The notes beneath the pieces were generated by a model. It had not been told where the DNA came from. It did no database searches and was given only the letters and a program-made list of their open reading frames with translations. Below, in pieces: positions 46,223 to 57,006 of a stretch of DNA of 64,000 bases. Made by a program: the position numbers and the translations under genes. Within the stretch, counting starts at the first letter, position 1. Every line of letters begins with the position of its first letter. The stretch is from Heliocidaris erythrogramma (lineage: Eukaryota; Echinodermata; Echinoidea; Camarodonta; Echinometridae): assembly GCA_025617745.1 (NCBI GenBank), contig CM046858.1, positions 45,427,162 to 45,491,161 of the forward strand. Direction: 5' to 3'.

Positions 46223-49200
46223 ATGTCTGTTGCAAATCCAGAGAAACTTCAATGTTACAACAAGGGATGTGGACGCATTTATTCGCCCGAAGAAGACGGA
46301 GAAGGTGAGATAATTATTGCACGCGCACGACTTCAGCGAGATGTTCGAGCAGCAATAACCGTTCTGTCATGCCGACCCTAGGCCGGTGGCAAGACATGAG
46401 TTGCGTAGGGGCTTCCGCTTGGTCCTCTGCTGCAGCGCGAGTCTTGTCGAATGTGTCCGACTATCTGACTATAAACGTTAGCATGGTTAGACTCTCTAGA
46501 ATACAAGTGCAAGTTTGATTTGCCGGATTTGCAGTGTGAAACTGGAACACATAAAAAATAAACGAATAATGTTTTTATTCCTGGAATTTAAAAAGAGAGA
46601 GAGAGAGAGAGAGGGGGGGGGGGGCATGGAGGGAGGGTCTGGAGTCAGTGGAGATGAGAAATATGGGAAGGTGAAAAAGAAAAAGAGGTGGAGCCTGGAG
46701 GAGGAGAAGAAAAGGAAGAAAGAAGATAAGAAAAAAGAAGAGAAGAAAGGAAGAAAAAAGAAGAACTGAAGAAGAGGAGGAGGAGGAGAAGTACAAAAAC
46801 TTTGTTTAGTGCATATTAATACATTAGTGTTTGTTGAAAGAATGAACATTTATTTTTACTATTCTCGGATTGTTCCTATACTTTATAGGCTATACACTTA
46901 TGGGGTGTTGCAAGAAAGTTGCGATTGATTGCAAGTTGCAACTGATCGGTACTGACCAATCAAAATTATTGTTGCAAGCGCATCTTCTTGAATGGGCAGA
47001 CCCTGAACCATTCAGAATGGTTGTTCTAATTTACTTTACAATTTGCAATTGATTGCAACTTTCTTGCAACACCCCATTAGATTGTTAATCATCAATGGAG
47101 AAAAAATAGAAGATTTATAACAATTGTTTTGTTATAATACAATAATCCAATTTCCACACATTATTTAGGAAAAAATAGGCTTGAAAAGAAGCCCCCTTCA
47201 AAAAAAGGAAATGTTGACAAATGTGAGGTATGGCCTTCAACTATCATAGGGAGGAGTTGAGATGGGAACAGGAACTACATGTAGAAGAAAATTAAAAAAG
47301 GAAATGTTGAACATTTGCAAGGGAATGGAGCAGAGAAATTAGAAAGATGGAATACTGGCTAACCTACGTCAATCTTGATACAATATGAATAGACCTACAT
47401 CATCTATCTAGATTATAGTACAAATACATGTTAACCCTTTCGAGACAATTGACCACATTTTGTGGTTTGGCTCATTAACTTTTGAATCAAAGCTCTCAAA
47501 AATATACCAAAGGCATGTGTAGATAGAGCAGAAATTTCTCCACAAACGATGTCCATTTTTGTTGCATGACCATATTACGTTTAATGCCAGGAATTTTGGA
47601 AACGAGAATAAGCTTTAAAATCCTTAAATTGGTAACACATTGAGAGGTTCAAAATCATTGTTTTTATCAAAATTGGCAACTTTTTCAACTTTTCATCAAA
47701 ATTCCTAACCTGGTATGTTGTTTCCAAAGACATTAAATTTCATTAGAACTATGTAGCATTAAAAGAAAAATATTATTGTTGCCAATTTGAAGAACAAAAT
47801 GTGATCAATTTAGCTCTTGAATAATTCCTGTCCTGACAGTGTTAATAATGAAATCAATCTTGAATTCTTGATTTGTACAGATTGCTGCATTCATCACCCA
47901 GGAGCTCCTGTATTCCACGATGCCTTGAAAGGATGGTCATGCTGTAAGAAGAGGACCACCGATTTCACTGAATTCCTCAATATACCGGTATGTTCACCCG
48001 ATTACTACTAAATTTTCCAATTCTCATAGGCTTATTACAGGTGACCACCCATTTCATGAGCTTTTCGGTCACCTGATTAATTCAGATTTTCCAAGTATAC
48101 GTTGAAAATCATCCATAATACTATTATTATTGAACCCAGAGACAGCAGTGAGGAGACCTTTCAGTTTCTAAAATGTCTGTTAAGAGAAGGGCAGATCTGT
48201 TACCGGTAACTCTGTGTTAAACGATATTAAGTGAATGCCCTTTTGGCTCTCAGCATACGGTATATCGTAGCCATTTTTAAATTCTTTTCTAAGAAAAAGA
48301 TATTTTGTATTTCTATGTATGGAATGAAATTCTTAATCTATATATCACTATTCATGTTATTCTTGTCAATTAGAAGGTGGTTAGTGCCCTGTGCATATCA
48401 GGCATCATTTTGCCAATGTATGTAGGACTGCATCAGCAACTGACAGTCTTTTTCATGCCATGTAAGAGGGACAGCATACAAACACTGCATGAATTTAAGG
48501 AACAGTGCAAACATGATGTAGAAATGCTGGCGCATGCTTAAATTGCCTTCATAGGTTTGATTAATGCACGTAATAGAGGGATATCATACAAAAATTGAAT
48601 GCAAAATGAACAGAACAAACATTATGTGTGACACGCTGGCGTATACATTGCCGTCATAAGCTGGATTGGTGATGGCAATGACGCAATTTAAATGATATCT
48701 CATATGTAACAGTCACTATCATGATCAGTTGAAGACTTTCCTCCTCGGTTGTCATGTTGAGTCAAAAACACAAGAATGAATTCTGTTTCTTTTCTTGATC
48801 AGGGATGTGCAAAGTCAAGGCATAATCCTGTGAAACCAGTGGAAGAACCTAAACCGCCATCATCAGCAAACACAGATGGTACTGTACCCAAGGTAAGTAG
48901 CATTAAAGAACCAGATGCAAGTCATATCCCTCCTTGGGGAGAGGAGGGGGGGGGGGGGAGGGGGCATGGGTTAGGATTTTTTTTTCTTTAAAGTACAACT
49001 GCCATAACCAACATTTGTACTGTATGACATACAAAGAATTAAAAAAAAAAATCCTTATTCTCATTTGCACCATTTGGTAATCTGGGGGTTGGAAAGGGGG
49101 TGGACCGTAGGTGTTTTTTAAAAACATGTTTTAAAGATTGCCAATTCGCATATTGTGCCAATATACAAAGTATTCAAAAACTCCTCCACAAGTTGACATT

Positions 49201-52200
49201 CTGATAATTGGGTCTGAAAAGAGTCCAGTTCAAACTGTTTTGTGATTCATTTGAAATTGACATGATCATACATTTGCGCCAAAAAGTTGATAGGAAGGGA
49301 AATATTGGAAGGAAAATTAAATGTATTTGTCAAAATTGAAAGCGTATAATATATATCAAGAGAAAAAAACACTGTTTTACTTTCTGAATTCAAGTAGTAA
49401 ATGGAAAATTCTGAAAAGGAGTGATATTAGCGTTCCAATGTGATCCCTTTTTGGCAGAGTGACATTTTTTGCATAATGTTTCCTTTACTGGTAAATGCTG
49501 TTCTCTCATTCATACCATACTTCATTTTTTGGTAATTAATAGTAGGGGTACTTGAACATCAAAGTCACTGTCAAATTAGGTTTATTCTGTATATGCTTGT
49601 ATGCTTGGCGATATAGTAATCAATTATGAATTTTGAGTCATCATTTTATAGTGTAAGACTTATATTTTATTATTCTCTGGAGCCTATAACCAACAAGTTT
49701 TGTAAGACTTACAGCCATGGAAAAAAATTATTAGACCAAGAATGGTTGCTGAAAGTGTTTTATTTGTGGTAAGAAGGAAATAAAATATCATAAAAGCAAG
49801 GAACAATTGCTGAATTTGTTATTAATTCAATGAAATACAAAGACAAATCATTTTCATTGGTTTGAATGCATATTATAGTACCTTTATTACAGAAGCTTGG
49901 TCTAATGATTTTTTCCAGGGCTGTATATTTTATTACTCTCTGGAGCCTATAACCAACAAGCTTTGCTTTTACTTTAGGCTCCTTCATATCCTCATTTCCA
50001 ATTATTTTAGTCATTCAATTCAATTCAATTCAATTCTTTTATTCATCCAGATTCACAAGCATACATGGAAATTTTTTTTGGTCACACATTGTACAAATAC
50101 GTAATACATACATACATCTAAAAAGTTAATATACATTTAAAAATGAGATGAAGGGCACTGTTCAGTTTATATGCAAACATGGTTTGAAAGTATGAGAAAC
50201 CATGTCATTGTGTTTATAATCATAAAAGAACCATCAAAATAAAAGGTAGACAAAGTAGAAATATTCTTATATTCTAATATTGCATATTGAAAAAGATGAA
50301 AACGGTAGGACATCAAAAATTATGCATTATATTTATAGTGTGAAAAGAAGAAAGGAAGGAATACCACGGCAAAACCGATACTTGGGCCCTCACTCCATTT
50401 GGTTACCGGTACAAACGAATGGAGCATGGAACATATGAACCCAAATATCAGCTTGTCTGGCATTTCAGTGAGCGCATTCTCCTTCCTGACCGCAATAAGT
50501 CATATAAGTAATTTAGATTGTGATTGTCATTTGCAATGATCTGTTTAGCTTTTCTCCAAGTTCTTTACAAGTTATCACAAGTAATCCAAAGTGATATGAT
50601 ATATTTTTTATTTACTTATGTTCATTACATAAACGCTGTATTATTTTTATCATTATTAATTCTTGTAAACAAACCGACAATATGTATTAAAAATTAAATG
50701 TGAATATGAAATAAAGTGAACTTGAACTTGAACTTTATTATTGATGTTTGATATTTTATAGGTTGCAGTAGAACCTCCACGCCAGCCAATCCAGAATTCT
50801 GTGCCGGAAGAAAGACCAAGGTATTTGATATACATTGAACTCTGCACTCTTTCCTGGGGTGGGGGGGGGGGGGAGATGTCTCATTGAGGCCTGTACAGCG
50901 TCCGCGTCCATGAAAACGAGTCAAAAGGGTCGTTTTTTTAACCACCAGATGGGTAACCCTGGGATCTCGTTTAGGGTATCAAAAACAGGAAAGAAGAAAA
51001 AAAAATCCTTGATTTTGCAATACTTGCAATTCTCTGCTAGATCTAAAAAATCAATGTGAAGGATCTAAAAATCAGAAATTTTTGGTGGATTTTCCCTGAA
51101 TAGGGTATCAAAAACCCAGTCAAAACCTCTCGACTTAATTCACGTTTAGGGTCCTTTTCAGAGAGTCATGGACGAGGATGCCGTGCAGGCCTCAATGAGA
51201 TATACCCCCCGGGCACTGTTTACATCTTCTGATCGTTTGAATGTTATGTGTTTTTTAATTATTTTCCTTAAATAGTTTTTTTAATGGTGCTATTTTAGTT
51301 GGGGTTTGAATGTTAGGATGCACTGAATATCTTGTTGGCAACCTACATTTACATATCTGCTTCCCCAGCTATGGATCCATTTTAATCATACACTTAATAA
51401 TGCCTTTCACAATAGTGTGCTGTGGGATAATAAATGCACTTTTTTTGCCTCATATTATGGAAAGACCTAATCAAATATCAAATATCAAATATGAAATTCC
51501 TGTTTGTCTGATGTAGGTAAATATCATGTCAGTTTGGTAAGGACTTGTGAAGTTATAGAATATTTATTATGTATGTTAAGAAACATGATTTTACTTTGTT
51601 TTCATTTTCTTTTACAGCATAGATGAACCAATGATCAAGCTACCTCTATCCGTCGATCCATCATTAAAAGCAGCTCTAGAGCGAATGTCATTAAATACAC
51701 AAACACAGCAAGGTTGGTATTCTATAACATAATGTGTTAACTCATCTACCTGATCAGTTGCTAGACCTATGGTGAGCTGAAAGCGAACCTGTCATTTCAT
51801 ATTTTAGGAGCTGACATTTGGTTTTCTGACTATTGCTTCAGCGAGCTAGATATCCTCTAGGCTTTATTTTGTAGAGAAGAAATAAGCTGGTGATTGAGTT
51901 TTAGGTTGGCTGTAGGATTAAGGTTGGGTTTAGGGTACCTGTATAAGGGTAAAGGTTTGAAGTTAGGAATTTGTAAGCCTATGTGTTGATAGGCATTGAC
52001 AGAGGTTTAACAGTCTGACATTCTCCTTGATGATGTGAAATTGGAAGGGGGTCAGTACCAAATGTATTGTGTATTCTGCCAAAAAGAAGCCCCTCACTGC
52101 AGTGATGCTGATGTAAAGAGAGGGGAGAGTGGATGGGAGGATAAGAGGGGAAGAGACAAGTGAGAAAATGATGGAAGGAGGGAGTTAAAGGGCAATCCAA

Positions 52201-55200
52201 CTTTGGTAATAAGATGATTTGTGTGGAAGCAGAAAAATACGAAAAACAGGATGGTGAAAGTTTGAAAGAAATCGGACAAGGACTAAGAAAGTTATGGATG
52301 TTTGAAAAATGAGATCACTACATCTATGCAAATCTCAAATTGGCAATTTGGTGAGTCGATTGTGACATTTTTGTGGACAACACTCCCATTTGTCGTACAC
52401 AAAAATATTAATTTGCGGTTTTCCTTGAGGTGCTTTTACCCTCGGGGCAGTACTCAAAATATATTGGGGATAGCATATTGTTATAGGTCCTCATGAAACA
52501 AAAGATCCTACTGAGTAATAGATTTTGCAAAAAGTGACATTTTAGTCATTTTGTGTGTGGGAGCGAATGGGGGAGTTGTCCACAGCTGCATCACAGTGAC
52601 ATTACCTGTTCGGCCAATTTAAAATTTCCATACAGTGTACGTATAGTGATTACAACTTTCAAAAATTCATAGCTTTCTTATCGCTTGTCCGATTTCGTTC
52701 AAACTTTCACCAATCTGCTTCTCTGTTCTTTCCTCTTTCTTTCAAAGCAACTTGCTATTAAGGTTGGATTTCCAACACTCATAATGGAGGGTTAGTTTAC
52801 ACTTGGAGTTGGAGTCGGAATTGCTTTACAAACATTAGAAGAAGTCATCAGGACCACTAAAGTTTTGTTTACAATCTTGCTATCTCTGAGGATAGTCTGA
52901 CACGAAGTTGAAACAAGTTGACATAAGTTACATATACATAGATTTTATTGGATTTTTTGCTGATTTTATCACATAGATCTAAGATTTTCATAAGGTTATG
53001 TAATATAAGAAACTTATAATTTTTAACAATTTTGATCCCTGTTACTCCTCCAGATACTACTCAGGGTGATGGGGAAATTAAGATGGGAACAATGTGCAAG
53101 AACAAGGGCTGTCGGATGGTAAGTCATCACCAGAATTAAAGGGAAAGTCCACCCTAATTTCAAGTTTATCTGTATAAAATAAGAAAAAAATGAAGAAATA
53201 GATTTGGTAAAGTTTGGGAAAATCCAATGAAAGATAAAGTTGTGAATATTTGAAACACTTGTGAAGACACAATTGGCATCTCTTTTTCCATTAGGAAGTT
53301 ACTCTCCATTTTTTGAGAGAAAAATAAATTATACTGTCTTTTCTCCAACGAAAATGTATTTCAGAATAATAGCATTTCATAATGACTTACACTTGAATTG
53401 ATGGAGGTGCTCTATCAATAGTTTTGATTCCCCTTTGAGGAGAATACTTCCAACTGTACATCCATAAAGTAAAGATTACATAAATTTTCATGAGCACTAC
53501 ACATATTTAGTGTTTACCTCTTTGGATTTCATAACTCGGTACAAATGACCTGTATAAACGATTGTGAATAGACTGCTATAATTCCTACCACATTTGTGTT
53601 TTCTGTCTTATTATAGCCGTATGAAGGTGAGATAAGTATGACAGATCGATGCAAACATCATCCGGGTGCTGCTATATTCCACGAAGGGTAAGTAGACCTG
53701 TCATTCTTTAGTTCTTATCTAAATCTTTAGGTGGCATAGTGGCTTAATTTGAAGGGAACAAAGGGGACCAATAACAAGATAAAAAAAGTAGTAATTTGTA
53801 CAATTAAAAAAAAAAAATCTCCTCAATAAACTATTTGAGATAGATTTGAGATGGTTAAGAATTAACAGCATATTAGGAAGATATGATTTCATATTAAAGT
53901 GATTTGGTAACTTTGTAGAGGCTTGAGAAAATCTGAGCTGCCTGGCCTTACATGCTATCAGTGTATGAAATATGGTGTAAAATGAGGCCCAAGAAAAAAA
54001 AAAGGCACTTCAAAATCATAATGTGCTTCACAAAAAAGTAAACATATGCAAGTGACCAGAAATGCCAGACTCATTTTCCCCCATAGACTCAGTGTTAGAC
54101 TAAAGCGTAAGGCCATACGCTTTTGTAAATGGGCGTATTCAGTCATAGATGTCTTAATAAGAGCATTAAATATTTGAAAACCTTTCTACTTGTATGCCTG
54201 GCTATTTATTTATCCTTCTGAACATCATTATACAAGACAGATATTAAAATTCAACAATTTATTAAATCAATCCTCCACAAAGTTACTGAATCCCTCTAAT
54301 GCCCGTGTGAAAGTTAACTTTGAGTTTACTTCATATGAGTGCATCTACCAATTCAATGACAATTTTCTTAAAAACATTTATATTTAAAGTGTAATTTCTG
54401 TATCTGATATTGCAATATCCCCTTACAGGAGTAACATTGTAAATAAATGTTTTAAATACAGTATATCAGCATGGAACCACAAATATGCAGAGCTAATTAT
54501 TTCGGTAGTTGTTCCCTTTTACAGTTTTCATATGATTTCAAGTTTGAAAAGTTTGTAATAATGATTCTTTTGTGGCCTTGAGTATTCATCTCATTTATAC
54601 CATTTAAAAAATCAGCTACAATTCTGCAATCATGCCCATTTATTTTCTGTAAAATTGTCAGTTTCGTTGCTAAATGATATTCAAAATAGTGTTTATTAGG
54701 AAATAGTTTTCACAAAATGCCTCATATATAATTACTGTTTGCGGGAATTATTAAGGACAACTATCTATCTTTGAGTAGGTGTGCTTATCATATTGGTAGT
54801 GGTGTGGGAGGCTGGAATGTGTGTGAACATTTTTAACATAAATAACTGTAAAAAGCTGAATATATTGGGAATATAATGCCAGTAAGATAATGGATGTGAA
54901 TTAAACACAGACCATGCATGCCTAATATTCTAAACTGAAGTTCAAATAAATTGATGCATTCACTGAAGATTTGATTATCACATACTCATTATACTTTTTA
55001 CTTTCTCTTCCTCTCTCCTGTCCATTACCTCTCTTCTTTTTTTCTGCACCCTTCCTTTCTCCTGTCCGCCTCTCACTTTCCATTTCCATCTTTGTCCTTT
55101 GTCTTGCTTCATTTCCCCAAACAGAATGAAGTATTGGTCTTGCTGCAATAGGAAAACCTCTGACTTCAATAACTTTCTAAATCAGGAAGGCTGCACTGTC

Positions 55201-56968
55201 AGCAGCCATGTTTTTAAGAGTGCAGATAGTGAGGAGAAAAAGCTGGTCTCGTGCAGGTAAAAATGAGAGATACTGCTTGAAACACGCAAAGATCAGGACC
55301 CCGTTTCATAAAACTTGTTATCAGTATCAACTGCCACATTTCTATGACAAATTTGCTCTCAGCCAATCAGATGCAAGGATTTCAGTAGCTTATAACAGTT
55401 ATTGTAACTTGTTATTGATAACAAGTTTCATGAAACGGGGCCCAAGAATGGTATTGTGTTAACTAATTTATCTTAAATATTTCACTGGAATGATGGTAAA
55501 TCTCACCACACAATTCCCATTGATGTTTGCTCAGATGTTTGTGCAGATATCTTCAGCGTATGCATCCAACGTTCATGCAAACAATCAACTATTGTCGCTT
55601 CATCATTTAGATTTGTTATGAGAATTTAAACAAATGTGTCTACAATAAAAGATAAAATATATTTCTGAATGCCACCCTTGTCTAAATGGGGGTGTGATAA
55701 TTTTTTAAGGAAAAGAAATTGCGATATTTTTCAATGAGTGCTTCAAATGTTAGCAATAAGTTTATGATCACTCTCATATCTGGACACTCTGAATTGTCTG
55801 TTACTTTCTGTTTGTACTTTGTTCAAAGTGTATGCTACTGAAAAAGAAATGAGAAATGAAAGATACATGTAAGAATGTCTTATGTTGATGGGCAGTCAAC
55901 CTGCCCGGAACGTTGAGACGCCTCATCTCTCCTGCTCTTCATCGCCGAGACTCGTCACGTCACCTCATCTACTCTTCTTCTTCCAGCCACCTTTTCTCAT
56001 CTGGTTTACAGCCCTTCTAAGGACTTCACCCTCTCTCACGAAAGATAACTTCTTATACCTTGTTACTTTCTCGACTATCTATTTCTCATATTCTCCCCTT
56101 CTCTCATCATTCTCTACCCTCATTTCAATATCCCAACAGTCCTTATCAGGACTAACACATGGTGAACCGTAAACCTCCTCCACGTTGTCTTCTGGATCGT
56201 ATTTGATTGACTATGTGCTATAAAAATAATCAATGTAAGAGTAAATTTTGCCCAATATCTTCTTCTTCATGAAAACTGTCTTGCTTTTTTTTTTCAGGCA
56301 TGACTGGCATCAAACGGGTAAAGTGGCGGTTTTATCAGTCTATTGTAAGAAGGCAGATCCCAGTGTTACAGTTGTACAAGCTAACCAAGTCTCTCTAGAT
56401 ATCCAGATCTCATTTGACCAAGCGAAGAGTGAATTCAGGAAAACAATCAAACTAGAAGGGGTAAGAATCAGAGAGAGAGAGAGAGAGAAAGGGAGAGAGA
56501 AGGGGGAGGGGGAGGGGGATATCAAGGAGAGGAAAGATTGGTGAAAATGCTACATTGGCATGAGCTAACCAAGTCTCTCTAGATATCCTTGGGCCCTCTT
56601 GCATACAAAGTCAAAAAATTAAACGCAAGTCCCAAATACGCGATCCTGATTGGTTTAAAATCGAGTTGTGTATAATTTTTTGAGTTGCGTTTGAATGCAA
56701 CTTTTTGTGCAAGAGGGCCCAGATCTCATTTGACCAAGCGAAGAGTGAATTCAGGAAAACAATCAAATTAGAAGGGTAAGAATCAGAGAGAGAAGAGGGA
56801 GAGAGAAAGGGAGAGAGAGAGAGAGAAGGGAGGAGGGAATATCAACGAGAAGAGAGATTGGTGAAAATGCTACATTGGCACAAGCTAACCAAGACTCTAG
56901 ATATCCAGATCTCATTTGACCAAGCGAAGAGTGAATGCAGGAAAACAATCAATCTAGAAGGGGTAAGA

Positions 56969-57006
<38 letters not shown>

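Noticed and set aside
46496-46849. Lys/Glu-rich plus-strand and Phe/Ser-rich minus-strand frames
   Set aside because: Both cover a purine tract in CHORDC1 intron 1.
47817-48011. Extended frame with its own ATG before CHORDC1 exon 2
   Set aside because: The upstream part is the border of a TTAA element; the acceptor at 47880 and phase match to exon 1 show the true exon starts at 47881.
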